DNA from: Tethya wilhelma
Lineage: Eukaryota > Porifera > Demospongiae > Tethyida > Tethyidae
Assembly (NCBI GenBank): GCA_964030475.1
Contig: CAXIPT010000002.1
Coordinates: 17,155,893 to 17,219,892 of the forward strand
Direction: 5' to 3'
DNA length: 64,000 nt
A model generated the notes under the pieces. The model saw nothing but the letters and a program-made list of their open reading frames with translations. It was not told where the DNA came from and searched no databases. Positions 1 through 12,712 of this stretch are shown here, piece by piece (position 1 is the first letter of the stretch; each line of letters begins with the position of its first letter). Position numbers and translations under genes: made by a program.

Positions 1-94
<94 letters not shown>
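1..94. repeat. (TG)n microsatellite at window edge
   Basis: Uninterrupted TG dinucleotide repeat from the first base to about 94. It sits in the intron just upstream of the first visible SCLT1 exon. Confidence 0.98.
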
Positions 95-95
<1 letters not shown>

Positions 96-206
96 ATGTT
101 CATTTATCTTGACTTGTTACAAATGTACATTTGAATGTTCGGGAAAAAAAAGGACCTCCACTGTCGACATTTTTTAAAATTGAATGCTCTTTTTTTATGA
201 CCATAG

Positions 207-1356
207 TCTTGCTGAAGAGAAAGAAGCCAGTGAACAGATGTCTGACGATCATCGCAAGTGGCAGAAGCAGGTCCAAGAAGAGATGCATAATCTTCGAGAG
301 CAGAAGATAAAGTTGATGTCTCAGTGCGACGAGGTGAGACAGAAACTGAGATTCAGTGAGCAAGCGAGAGAGACTGCTGAAGCAAGGCTGGTGAAGGAAG
401 TTGCTTGTCTGAAACAGAAACACGAGACAAAAGAAAAGGACCTGCACTGTCGACTGGAGAGCTCAGAGCAGACTCACCAAAAGGCAGTGCATGATCTGCG
501 TAGCTTGGTGACTGCTCAGCACAGAGTTGGAACAAAGTAGGCATGCACATCTTGTCATGTACTGCTATCTAACTTCAATTATGCTGTGCTGTCTTGTTCT
601 TGTGTCGGTTTTTCAGGTGGAAACAGGAATCAAAATTATTGACTCAAAAGTTTGAAAGCACCATAGCTGGACTAAAAGGTGAATCGCTCAAACACAGACG
701 AAAGAGTGAGGCACTCTCTCTTCAAGTGAACCAGCTCAAACTCACCAAGGACGACCTCTCCAAGCAGCTGGATGTGCTCAGCACTACTAACACCACACTG
801 CAACAGAAGCTGAAAGATGCCGAGTCTCGTGCTGACACTGCTACCGGTCAGGTGAGCAGTCTCATCCACAAGGAGAAGCAACTACTCCAGGAGAGGAGAG
901 AGCTACACAGACAGTTAGATGCCGTGAAATTGCACATGGCCAGGAAAGCTGGGTGAGTGCATGCCTGCATGGTGTTGCTATTCCAATCAGATGTTTCATA
1001 ATAGTGCTATAATTGTTGGGGGGTTTGTCGTCATTGCTGTTGTTTTTTTGTTTCTCCATAGGCATGATCTGATGGCTAGTGGTATCGGTGCAAGCAATGT
1101 ACGAGGCACCATCCCCCCTCACATCTATCACCCCTCACCAGGCACACCATCACACCCTCACATCGATAATTCTAAATGGAACAGAGCTCTCACTGAGCTA
1201 CAGCAATCCATCAAACAAGTCCGACAGGGCCTAGGTCAGCAAGAACAGGAGGACTTGCAGTCACTGGGGGGTGATGGTGACACCAGTGAACACTCACTGC
1301 TCTCTAGAGGAGATTTATCTCATCATTCATCACATTCCACTCTAGTTCACTCATGA
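207..1356 (+). CDS. SCLT1: SCLT1, C-terminal coiled-coil part (5' end outside window)
   Basis: Sodium channel and clathrin linker 1 is a coiled-coil protein of centriole distal appendages needed for ciliogenesis. Three exons are visible: 207-536, 617-952 and 1062-1356 (stop TGA 1354-1356), each with GT donor and AG acceptor and a continuous frame. The first begins after an AG preceded by a long TG repeat, so earlier exons lie left of the window. The protein is almost all heptad-type coiled coil rich in Q, E, K and L. A stretch reading HDLRSLVTAQ followed across the splice by KWKQESKLLTQKFE matches the remembered SCLT1 C-terminal block (ELRHLLATQQ...RWKEETKKLTE), and ADAESRAD-like KLKDAESRADTATGQVSSLI matches its QAEERAASASQQLSVI. 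The last exon is a Ser/His/Gly-rich tail longer than in vertebrates. Other centrosomal coiled-coil proteins remain possible because such sequences look alike. Confidence 0.7.
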
Positions 1357-1712
1357 TCATAGCTAGTTAGTTTTGAAAACATTGTTAGTCCCTGAATACA
1401 CGATAATAATACACATGTTTGCTCGTTGGTTTTATATAAACAGTCTATAGTAAATTTTGTTAGGAGGCAAAATCAAATTCGAATTCGAATTTACCGCTAA
1501 TAAGGGTCAAAGTTCTTCTCGCAATGTCCGTAAATGCACAAGAATTCCGTATACTCACTAGTAAACTACACAAATCACTCCATCACCTGATTTCGGTTGG
1601 CATGTGATGGAAGCCACAATCTCATGACCAATAAAAGGGTGTGTTCTCTCGCAGAGAGAGCGATATAGTTTTCATAGGCGTCAATTTTATCAAGACAGAC
1701 CGTCGTGGAGTC
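1357..1712. other. SCLT1-NPC1 intergenic region and NPC1 promoter
   Basis: This stretch holds the SCLT1 3' UTR and the NPC1 promoter. Around 1626-1638 there is a CCAAT immediately followed by a TATA-like ATAAAAGG, about 75-80 b before the NPC1 start codon, and a CT/GA-rich initiator region follows (about 1645-1670). No other gene is visible. Confidence 0.5.
1631..1638 (+). promoter_or_regulatory. TATA-like box of NPC1
   Basis: ATAAAAGG directly after a CCAAT-type pentamer (1627-1632 region), about 75 b upstream of the NPC1 ATG at 1713. The position suits a core promoter element; no experimental start site is known to me. Confidence 0.45.
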
Positions 1713-4700
1713 ATGGCGTTCAACAGACCGATATCTCTATTCCTTTTAGCCCTCGTAAGTTAATAAACCTACACATTTGGTCCTCTGTGAATGATGTATG
1801 AATCTCTGAAGTGACAGCTGCTGTTGTCAGCATTTTTGGTGGGGTAGATGGGTACAAACTAGCCTCGTCCCCAGGCCCAAAAGAGGGCCTGGTGTCTACT
1901 GACTGCGCATGCGCGTAATTTCAGCGAAAAAAAGATTGATCTACAGTCCTACCTGGGTTGGCTACTGCTGCTATTCCACTCTTTTCTTCTGGAAATATAT
2001 CAAGTAAGTGCTTGGAAAGAGACAAGCGTTCTCTTAGCTTTTCTATGCCTAGCGCTTCGAAAAATACCTATGACGTAATCCAGTCAACAGAGTATACGGA
2101 CAATTTTACGGTGAAATTTACGATGTACCCAGATTTTGGGTACAAACTGGCGCATGCGCAGTCAATAGATACCAGGCCCTCTTTTGGGGGCCTGGGAACG
2201 AGGCTAGGTACAAACTTGACTTGTGATTGTCCCTCTGTGTCCAGGCAGAAGTGACACATTGATTTAGTATAATCAACGGTATAAAATTATATTGAAACAG
2301 TTTTATTCTCTCTCATAATATTATGGTGTAAATAATTTGGTATGTAGTGTTAGAAACTTGTCATCTATGATTAAATAACTTTGTACTCTGAGTACAAAAT
2401 TAATATCAAATTCAGTGAATCTGTAGTATTGTGGTATATCGTAGTATTATGTAGTATCATGAATAAACTGTAGTTTAGAAAGATTAAACAACTTACTATA
2501 AAAAATTAATTGTCACATTTGGGAAGTTTTCTGTATTTGAGGACATTAGGAGAATAACATTATTATTAAGGCTAAATATTTATGACGTTAAATACCCAGA
2601 GAACCCTCTGGGTGGTTTGTGTAGCACTATGTAGCTCTCCTTTTCCAAGAGTATATCAACTGTTGCCCAATTCATGATATCGTCTTCAAAACATGATGTA
2701 ACTGTTGTAGGTGAACTCCTTCCATGTCCATAATGCTCTTTCCTGTTGTCATAGCTACAGTGAGCTTTTGCCAACTGTGTAAGGGCCACACTGATTTGAA
2801 AATTAACCATCAAGTTGTTTAGTGGTACCATGGTATGTTGTAGTGGCCTCATTCATTACTGGTCTGTCCACCTATCCCATAAGAGTTCTCTATGTAAGGA
2901 AATAGGTTGGTGGTGGTGTGTGTGTGTGTGCTGACACTACACACGTGGCCTTTTGTATAGGACTCCATATTACCACATGATATCCTACTACATGAACACA
3001 CAAAAGGTCATTTCTAATGGCCGTCACATCACCTGATCTCAACTGGTGTGTGTGTGTGTTGTGTCCACACATATCAGATGAGCCTTATCTTTTACTAAGA
3101 ATGAAAATCTCCTGATTTGTGGTGCTTGTCAAATATGCACATCTTTGCATTTTACGGTATCTTATTTTTGTATGTATTGTAGATTTGTATGTGTTCATGT
3201 GTGGCGCGGCATTCTGTATTGTCAAGTGCCGGCCGTCATGTGCACGAGGGATTGTTTTTGGGAGACAATGATCTCGTAGAGTATTGTTTATCCACTGGAA
3301 GAGTATCTCATGTTGAAAGTTGTTAGTTGGGTTTGGAACCGTGTAGTGCTCATTGTCACAAGGTCCACTCACACACACAAAGACAATTGAATATGAAAGT
3401 TGGTATGTTATTCCCAGTGTGTTTATTGTGTTTTTCTCTTCAGGTTTCTTTCAGCTGGGCGCAACAACCGTCTAAGCCAAATATCACTCGTGAAGAAGGT
3501 ACTTGCATTTGGTATGGAGGGTGCAAGAAGTCAGGCATCAACGGAGATGCCAGTCAGTTCAATTGCTTCTACAATGGTCCAGCTATAAAGTTCGATAAAG
3601 GCAGTAAAATGTACGACCTCATTAGTGAGACGTGTCCTCAGTACTTGGAAAGGGGTGCTGTTTGTTGTGACGAAGGTCAAATGAGCATTCTATCGAACCA
3701 GATGAGCACACCTGAAGGATTGTTCGGTCGTTGTCCCACCTGTTACAAAAACTTTCGCAATCATTTCTGTGGCACAACTTGCGATCCCGACCAGTCCCTG
3801 TGGGTGGACCCAGAACCTTATCTCACCTACGGACCAGTTGACAATGGTACCAAGATGTGGTATGCGAAGGCTGTGGACATCTTTGTCACTATGGATTATG
3901 TCAACGAATTGTACGACTCATGCGATAACGTTCAATATCCGGCCGACAGTTCAAAGGTCATCAATATCATGTGTGGTGGAAATGGGGCGTGTAACTCGAC
4001 CAAATGGATCGACTACCTCGCTGCTCCCGAGCAGAATCTCAACTCCCCTTTTCCCATGTACTATAAGTATGGCCTCAATGACTCCCAACTACCAGAAAAC
4101 ATGTCTTCAAAAGATACCAACTTCACACGTTGTGATGCACCCGGGCCTGACCAGTGCAGCTGCTCTGATTGTCCAACCCCAGTCCTCTGCCCCGCCCCAC
4201 CCACGGCCAATGCCAGCACCTTCCCCATCTTTGACATCACGGTGGGTGTGATCGCTGGAGGAGGAGCCCTCTCCACTGTCATCTTCCTCCTGGCTTTCTT
4301 CGTCTCTTGCTGTCAGCTCCTCATGAGGCAGCGTGGTGGCTACACTAGGATCGACCAAAAGGGCCACTCCACTCAGAGTGGGGGGCGTTATGGAGCTGTT
4401 GGAGATGATGAGGACGACGTGTCACCCGTGAGTAGCGTGGGGAGCATTAACGATGACGAGATTGATTTCGAAAAGTTGGACAGAGGAGAGGGTGGTGGTC
4501 TCACTTGCTGTATGGCTTATAGCAAGATCGGTGCAATGTTTGAGATTTGGGTGAAGGTCATCTTTTACAAGTGGGGCAAGTTTGTCGCCGATTTCTGGTA
4601 CATTGTTTTCATCGTGGTGACAGTCATTGTGATAGCACTGTCCTGTGGTCTCTTCTTCTTCAAGATCACCACGGATCCCGTGAAGCTGTGGTCTGCACCA

Positions 4701-5058
4701 ACGAGTCGTGCTCGCCTCGAGAAGGATTACTTTGATGAAAATTTCGGACCATTTTATCGGACGGAGATGTTGATTATTACGCCCAAGAATACGACAGACT
4801 ATTACACTATTGAACAACCCTACGGTGTGCTCAACCCAAAGCCTTGGACGTTTGGACCAGCACTCAGTAAAGATGTTTTGGACGAGGTACATTGGTTTGT
4901 TTTATCATAGATAATATATACTGCTATGGTTTTATTCTCAATTTTTAGTCGTACATCAGAAATGACAAGAAAACTCCCCAATTTATATATTACATTATTA
5001 CAATGTATTTTTAATGTCTAGTGTGTCCTATCTGTATTTTAATTCTTTCCTCCCAACT

Positions 5059-5118
<60 letters not shown>

Positions 5119-5980
5119 TGTAGACTCTGGCCATCATTAACCATTTGACCAACATGGAGGTGCACTATCAAGATGACGATGGTCCCGCCAGTAACATCAC
5201 CCTCGATGACATCTGCTTCAAGCCACTGGGCAACGAGAACAACACAAACAATGCCAGCTGTACCATCATGACCGTGCTCAACTACTTCCAGAACTCTGTC
5301 GATAATTTGGACTACACGGAAAATTTTGGCCAAACCGATTTCCGTTATCACATTCACTATTGTACCAGGTAACTGTACAGTCAGATTTTCAGCACACTTT
5401 TGATTATTAGTGGTTTGGTTTGTTTGTTTAGGAATCCCACTGCTGTTAATGGAACCTACTTCACAGACCCACCCATGCCTTGTCTTGGAGCTTTTGGTGG
5501 GCCAGTTGATCCAAACGTAGTACTGGGAGGATTTCCACGTAAGCCTGTCACATTTGAAACTTAGTATTCACTGTATNCAGGTCGGCCTGGAACAGACTGC
5601 TGCACTGCCCAAGGTAGGAAGTTTGTACGGTAATGGTCGTCAAATCTAAAACCTGCTTGTGCTTGCTATATACTAGTACTGTTTCAGTGCTGGCTATTTT
5701 AGTTGGTAATGGTCGTCTATTTAATTTGTGTTTACTTCTCTTATTGCTAGGACTCCTATCTGATGCCATACTTTGATGAGCTCTTCAAGTACCTGCACAC
5801 TGGATCTCCCGTCTACTTTGTCATCAGAGATGGCTTCAACTACAGTGACCCAGCGAAACAAAACCTCATCTGCTCTGGAGTGGGATGTAGCAACAGCTCC
5901 CTGGGCACCCAGATCGCTGTCTACTCACGGGCTTCAAATCTGTAAGCAACTACACCTAATCAAGTGTTGCATTCACATAC

Positions 5981-6013
<33 letters not shown>

Positions 6014-8057
6014 AACACACACTGTGCTAATGGTGACATAATCAATCCCTCACACACTTGCACACAACTCCAGCACTGGCATAGCTGAACCTGCCATGCT
6101 CTGGTTGGACACCTACTACCAGTGGCTGTCACCAAAGAGCGAGTGTTGTGGCATCACGGACAAGAACCAAGAGTGCGACGCTAAATCCGACCCTGACTGT
6201 CATACTTGCCTGACACCTGATGGAAAATTTGATAGGCCGAACGTGACGGAATTTGAACACTACTTGAAGAGATTCTTAGAGGACAATCCAGGTGTTGAGT
6301 GTCCGTTTGGCGGTCACGCTGGCTTTAGCAGTGGAGTGAAACTCAACCCTGGTGGAAAGACGATCAAGAGTAAGTCCCTATTCGTTACATTTAATCACAC
6401 TCACTTTATACACGGATGGCCCTCTTGCATTATGTGACAGCTTCTAATGTGATGACCTATCACACCATCCTCTCCACCTCTGACGAGTTTGTCTCTGCTC
6501 TGAAGTGGGCCCGTCAGCTGGGTGATGTCATCTCAGAGTCCATCGGCCACGACGTGTTCCCTTACAGTGTGTTCTACGTCTACTACGAACAGTACCTCAC
6601 CACTGTGAAGGACATGGGCGTCAATATCGGCGTCTCTATCGGTAAGAGATTTGTACTTTACACGGTAACCTTGTATTGTACTGTGTAGTACATCTCCCAT
6701 CATGTGTATGTGTGTACTAACATCTCTGTGTTAAGTGTACCTTGATCAATCACATACATACATACAGTCACTTGTGTGTTCAACATTTCTGTGTTAGTGT
6801 ACACTGTACCTCGATAAATCACATACGTGTATGTTTGGTCACTCATGTATTCACTCTCATGTTGTTCTACATAGGTGCTGTGTTCCTAGTGACATTCCTC
6901 ATGATGGGACTCAACCTCTGGGCCGCCCTGGTCGTCATGCTCACCGTCTGTATGGTCATACTGCACATGTTGGGCTTCATGTACCTGGTTGGTGTCCATG
7001 CCAACGCTGTCTCTCTTGTCAACCTTGTTATGGTGAGCCACGATGCTGTGTGACCACTTTTTGTGTGTGTTGTGGTTGTTAGAGAGCCATTGTTTGTGGT
7101 TTTATTTTTCGATGCGAGATGATGTGTTTTTCTCGTGTTCTCTAGACTGTTGGAATTTCTGTCGAGTTTTGTTCTCACATTGTCCGTTGGTTCTGCTCGT
7201 GTCCTCTCCCGACCCGCGTCTTGAGGGCTCGCTCCGCTCTGGCCAACATGGGTGCCTCGGTGGTGAGCGGGATCACCATCACCAAGTTCATCGGGGTGTT
7301 TGTCCTCCTGTTTGCTAAGTCCCAAATCTTTGACATCTACTACTTCCGTATGTATATGTTGATGCTGTTGTGGGGAGCTCTCCACGGGCTGGTCTTCCTG
7401 CCAGTGCTGCTGAGCTATGTTGGTGAGTCAGCAAGAGGGTCAGGGAACAATGTCCCTGTTTTGGGGGAGGAGGGGAGAGATTTCTGTAGGGTAATGTAGG
7501 TTTGGGTGAATTGTCTGGTCATCTCTAGATGTGTGTCTGGTTTAGTTCTGTAGTAAAACATACAATCATAATGATGGGTTTTTGTATCCTTTGGATTACA
7601 GTAGTTGTGTGCGTGTTTCCTGTTTAGAAGAGAACATCAATGAGAGTGTATCCGTTTATAGCCTGGGTAATCTCTCATTTAGGTACTTGTATTTGAAACA
7701 CAACCCACACACACACACACAGGCCCGCCATTCCACTCCATAAAGGACCTCCCATCTCCCTACGATGATTCTGCCATTCGCCCCCCTGCCACCTCTTCAC
7801 ATGACGACTCCGATTCTCCCAGATTCCATTCACGGACACCACCTGTCTCCAACGGAGGCACACGTTCCTCGGCTGCTCCTACTCCACTGCCCGACCCTGC
7901 CATGAGGACATCGGGTGGGAACACCAACCAGGTGTACCCCACTCTCCCCACGGATTACCCCGGTGCCACGTACCCTGGTCAGCAGAGGTATCAGGAGGAA
8001 GGTAGAGTGTACGGAAGTGGCGTGCCCGATGAAACCTCGAGACTGATTAACCATTGA
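1713..8057 (+). CDS. NPC1: NPC1 lysosomal cholesterol transporter; middle third missing at an assembly gap
   Basis: NPC intracellular cholesterol transporter 1 takes cholesterol from NPC2 in the lysosome lumen and passes it through the membrane. Exons read: 1713-1754 (signal peptide [14 protein letters not shown]), 3444-4886, 5124-5368, 5432-5538, gap, 5581-5613, 5751-5941, 6074-6369, 6441-6641, 6875-7032, 7146-7422 and 7723-8057. The 481-codon second exon carries the Cys-rich sterol-binding N-terminal domain ([31 protein letters not shown]), the first membrane span, and the [20 protein letters not shown] block. Later exons carry the Cys-rich luminal loop ([15 protein letters not shown]) and the last membrane spans ([33 protein letters not shown]). 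The C-terminus RLINH resembles the LLNF lysosome signal. Between 5538 and 5581 about 300-350 residues of the family are absent, including the sterol-sensing domain. The flanking exons are in incompatible phases and an n lies at 5577, so this looks like missing assembly, not biology. Confidence 0.93.
1851..2215. mobile_element. MITE in NPC1 intron 1 with ~55-b TIRs and 9-b target duplication
   Basis: Left arm 1860-1914 (TAGCCTCGTCCCCAGGCCC...) and right arm 2150-2206 (...GGCCTGGGAACGAGGCTA) are inverted repeats, each including a GCGCATGCGC palindrome at the inner end. The element is flanked by direct repeats GGTACAAAC at 1851-1859 and 2207-2215. A third copy of GGTACAAACT-like sequence occurs inside at about 2139. 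There is no transposase. A 9-b duplication with long TIRs is typical of Mutator-like (MULE) elements; the class is inferred. Confidence 0.8.
5062..5114 (+). repeat. (CT)n forming the polypyrimidine tract of an NPC1 intron
   Basis: Pure CT repeat ending 9 b before the AG acceptor of the exon at 5124. It serves as the polypyrimidine tract of that 3' splice site. Confidence 0.9.
5577..5577. other. Single n: collapsed assembly gap inside NPC1
   Basis: One n stands 4 b before an exon. The exon before (ending 5538) leaves one base of a codon and the exon after (5581) starts on a codon boundary, so they cannot be spliced together in frame. The family's sterol-sensing domain is missing exactly here. 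The n therefore probably stands for a gap of unknown length, not for one base. Confidence 0.85.
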
Positions 8058-8812
8058 GTGCTATAATTTTGTTCTGTTTTGATGATATACTGCATGTATT
8101 GTGTGTCTCTCTCTGTCTCTCTCTTGTGTGTGGACTATTCTTGTAAATATTCAATGCTATTTCCCCAAGTTTGTTCAATCCCCTTCGTGTATATATCATT
8201 GTGTGTGTAAGAGGATCTCTCTTGGTTATTATATCCCTTTCTTTTTATTTGCTTCTGTTGTATAAGGAGCTGCTTCAGGTATAGAAGAACTTTTACCATA
8301 CATTAATAATATAATTTATCAAGCTAGGATTTTATTGTATACTTTTGTAATCTGATATCAAACGTAATTTGAAGCATTAAAAATAATTTTGTCAAAGTAA
8401 TTAACGATGTTGTGGCCATGCAGTCTGGGTGCCTATCACCCCCACACATTCCTACAGCACTAGCTTGCCACCCACTCTTTCTGAGATATACTGGTCTCAG
8501 CTGCATTTCCTGAAAAATAAGATTCATATGGATTACTGTCTCAGCACATTTACGCTTGACCCTCCATGTACTCCTTGATGTGACTCCTGTATAGATTAAT
8601 GATATTCAAAGTAGGCATTTTTGAGGAGTCATATCCTGTGTATCTTATTCTGGTGAAACAGAGATGGAACAGTGCACAGGAAGAGTGGGTGGTAGTAGCT
8701 GGTCTGGCTCGTGGCTAGACTGTACTCTGTGGTACAGTACATAGATCAACCCAACATAATGTGAATTGGGGAAAACCACAAAAATAAGCTTAAGTGTGCT
8801 AGCTAGTGTTCA

Positions 8813-8815
8813 GTT

Positions 8816-8899
<84 letters not shown>

Positions 8900-9050
8900 T
8901 GTGTTTGCTTGTTTGCCATCGCCTAGCAACCAAAATTTTATAGCCTAGTTACTGGATTGGTGGAGGTAATAATAAAGTAGCTACAGGTCACAGGGGGTCA
9001 ATGGCGAACAAACTAGTTACATGTACAGCACTCAACCATACAGCTATACA
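8813..9050 (+). repeat. Dispersed repeat, copy 1 (TG tract plus ~150-b unique module)
   Basis: A long TG tract is followed by a module containing GCCTAGCAACCAAA, GGTGGAGGTAATAATAAAG, GTCACAGGGGGTCAATGG and CACTCAACCATACA. The same order of blocks recurs at 25085-25277 with roughly 80% identity by eye. The TG tract is part of the repeated unit. It is an interspersed element of unknown class. Confidence 0.75.
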
Positions 9051-9892
9051 TTGTGTATATACGGCTTAGGAGAGACCTTTCATAATCATAACTTAAATTA
9101 CAAATTACTGGCTGTTTAAGGTCTACCTCCCTAGGCCTCCAGTGGACTGGACATGGTCTTACAAGTGACTTCATTAACAACATGTTTTGTTTGATCCAAC
9201 ATCCTACATAGCTACGTAGCAATAAATTACCTGACTCAGAGGTATCCTGTCTGGACCATGACAACTGACAATCTAAACCAATGAGACAGGGGCAGATATG
9301 CTGAAATATAATAATAATTAGAAAGGGGTCAGTGTGCTTGCATTTCTCTTATTGCTACGTAAGTGATTACTCAGAATTGACATCATATACCACACTGACT
9401 GCATACCTCATTCTTATATATAGAAAGTACCAGCACACATCCTCAGAAGCTCCCATGAAATAGGATCTAAAAATGTGCATGTTATAAGACAACCATCCGT
9501 CATCCAGCAATCCAGTGCCCACTCCCTGTGGGCGTTAGTTTGTCATGTGATATGGTTTTCTTGGAGCTCTTGTGATTGCACATGTATAGTGGAATTACTC
9601 ATCAGTGCCTTCCGTTCCTACAAAAACACACACAATTAGATGATCGATCAATGGTCATTAGGATGGAGTGATAACATGAAACCGAAGACTTCCTTACCAA
9701 CCGCTGCATGCATTTCATGTGCTGAGAGTTTTACTCATACACTCGATTGATGACATATGTCCATACACTACAGCTAGTTATTGTGGAACTATGAATAGCC
9801 ACTAATTGTGATTCTTTGAATGCTTCTATATAATAATAATTATTATGATTGTTACGTAAAAGTATGCATGATACTAATTAATCCCCTCCAGT

Positions 9893-9896
<4 letters not shown>

Positions 9897-9954
<58 letters not shown>
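9897..9954 (+). repeat. (TG)n microsatellite
   Basis: TG repeat interrupted once by GTGCG. No coding function. Confidence 0.95.
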
Positions 9955-9958
<4 letters not shown>

Positions 9959-12659
9959 ACACACAGGAAACATTGTAAATTTGATATGTGAATGCCATTA
10001 CACTGTATTGTCCTGTGGTTTCTAACTGACGTATTATAGTGATGCTGATTGACGTGCAATGAGGGGATCAGCCTGGATTCAGCCATCCATTTATTCATTT
10101 ACAGTACTAGCCAGTCACATGACCATGTGAATATTATTATACTTCAGCACAATGCAGTATCATAACCCCACCCCCACCTGCCATCCCCCGTCCAGCCAGA
10201 ATAAACCAGTGAAAACTAGCCATCAAGTCACAATAATTATGTCATTATATGGAGCCCTTTATGCCATGTGTGGCCACTTGAGAAATTATTTAGGTTTGTG
10301 CTTATACTGGGTTTCCATTCTTCAGTGGAACTAAATACGTCCGCCCATCCTAAATAATGATGTCAGTGATCAGAATCAGTACAATGTGCATGCCTCAGGT
10401 AATAATAAAGTGCTACTGGTATGATATACTAGCGCATCTCTGCATCCTCATAAGTGTTTAGATCACGGGGGTACGTAAGTATATAGGTCACAGTACAGTT
10501 GGTCGACTCCTCTAAATCAGAGACACATTAGTTTGTCCTTGCATAGCAATAGTATTATCAATAACTATAATGTCATGATAATATATGACGTATATAGCTG
10601 CAGATATGTATACGTAGATATATACGTATAAACCTTGTCCTATGATGGGTCATCTGAAAAGCTTACGTATTAAAAGTTTTAGTTGAGGGAATTCCAAGTA
10701 ATGTCGTATGACTCCATGATTCTGCCTGTAGGTGTGCACCACTATATATATAGGAGATCTGAAAAAAGTCGGAATTATAATCATGGCTACCCCTCCACAC
10801 ATGCACTTAACTAGCCCACATTTAGCCACTGCAATGACTGCATGTACATGTGTAGATTCTCCTAAAACGGAAGTTTATTTAGGGAAAATGCTCTAGCTGT
10901 ACATGAATTCAGGAGAACAAGCTCAAAGAGATTCTATGTAGCTCCATATTACAGGGTCATTGTTAAAATTGTTATAATCAGCTCTCATCCTGCACTAAAG
11001 GAACACAAGACAATGATCAGAATTGAACCTGTCATGATGACAATTGCTGGCCCACGTATTTAATTACAATGTGCATGAATAGAGTCACTTAAACTACAAA
11101 ACATAGTACATTTCCGATAAAATCCATACTACCACTAGTGTTGGGAATACAGGGGCTGGTACTGTACGTACAAAAGGGGACAAAGTCGAACCAATGACAC
11201 AGGTGTACTGGAATTCCTAGCAGAGTGACTCGCTTCCAATTTTGCGTTAACTCTCCTCGACAGCTGGACAATGGCACTCTACAAGGTTACTTATGTTGGG
11301 TTGCAAGATAAGCACATTAATCCAATTTGCCATGGATTTAATAAATTCAGGAATGATGTACATATTGAATACAAAATGATGTCACTCAATTCTCTGTAAC
11401 ATAGTGTTGCTATAGCGATTGCCAAGCCATAAGTGACTTTCCCATATTATAATAGAGAGCCTGAGAGCCTACTAAATTCAACACTCTTGTACATGTTGTG
11501 ACCTTGACTGTGAGAAAGATTGCTTGTTTTTTTTTTTGTTTTTTTTTTGAAAAAGAGTATCAGACATGCATGCATGTATTTTGTTTTCTCAGCATTATTC
11601 TGTTTGTTGAGTCCAGCTGGTATTTCCATTGTCCTCTTTGAACCGATCATGCATCCTACTGCAGCTAAGAGAATCATATTCACGAGCACATGAATACACA
11701 ATTGTTTTTGTCCCTCCATGTAGGAGGTTTCTCGTTGAATTTGTTTAACCTTCCATTATTGCACATCAAAGAAATAATGCACTGCTCAAGTATGCAATGA
11801 ATAATGATGCACCTGCAGTGAAGTGGAGCAGTCTCACGCTTGAACTAGTATACACTAGAGTCCTCTAGAACTTTTAAGTTTGCATCATATGCAGTTAGCA
11901 CAGCAAAAAAAAGCAAAAGAAGCATGTGATATTGTATTTCTTTAGCAAGCATAAACTGGATCCCGAGTCATCTAGAATGATGATGTAATTCTAGTAGATA
12001 GCACAAAAATAAACAACAATGGACATCTGATTCAACTATATGTAGCCTAGCTGGGAGGGGGGGAAGGGGTAGTTCTGGTTTAGAAGAGTCAGAGTGACTG
12101 ACTTGAAGGTTAAGGTTGGTTTAGTCAGAGATTTTCAAGTGCCCATGACATGTACAGCTAGACGTTAGAAGTGTCTGTCTGCATGACCCATAAATATAAG
12201 GAGTCCCTGCCCAGGGTACATAGGCAACTGTAACATATTGTATCTATGCAACCAGTGGAGTAGGTTCTCTGGAATTATACTCTCAAGTAGTGCTTCGTCA
12301 CTCAAAGTGACTCTCCCTGTCCGTACCATTAGTCTGGCATGTTAAGAACATGTACCGGCCAACAAAATGACCACATTGGTTATTACAGATAATATTCTAT
12401 TATGATAATACTTTTCTATAATGCACGTATTCCCAATAATAATTATGAGAGAAATATGCGTTTCTCATGTCTATGTGACGATTAATGCCATTGAGTTATG
12501 AGAATAAAACCTCACAGTGGATTGTAGGTGTGTAGTGTATGATACTCGAATTGCTCCATTTGGTATTAACCTGAAATTCACAATTCTATAGTTACAACAA
12601 AAACAATGCTTTGCATTTCATAGGGCTAACGTTTGAATGTTTCTACATAGTCTCACCAT

Positions 12660-12712
12660 GAGCACACATGTATGTGTATACACACATGTATGTGCATACA
12701 CACATGTATAGT
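12660..12712. repeat. ACACATGTATGTG(C/T)AT minisatellite
   Basis: About three tandem units of CACACATGTATGTGYATA, each close to its own reverse complement, followed by a partial unit. Confidence 0.7.

Noticed and set aside
4422..4892. 156-codon minus-strand frame opposite NPC1 exon 2
   Set aside because: Antisense to well-conserved NPC1 coding sequence; no family motif.
6867..7385. 172-codon minus-strand frame opposite NPC1
   Set aside because: It crosses NPC1 exons and introns without splice sense; a shadow of conserved coding sequence.
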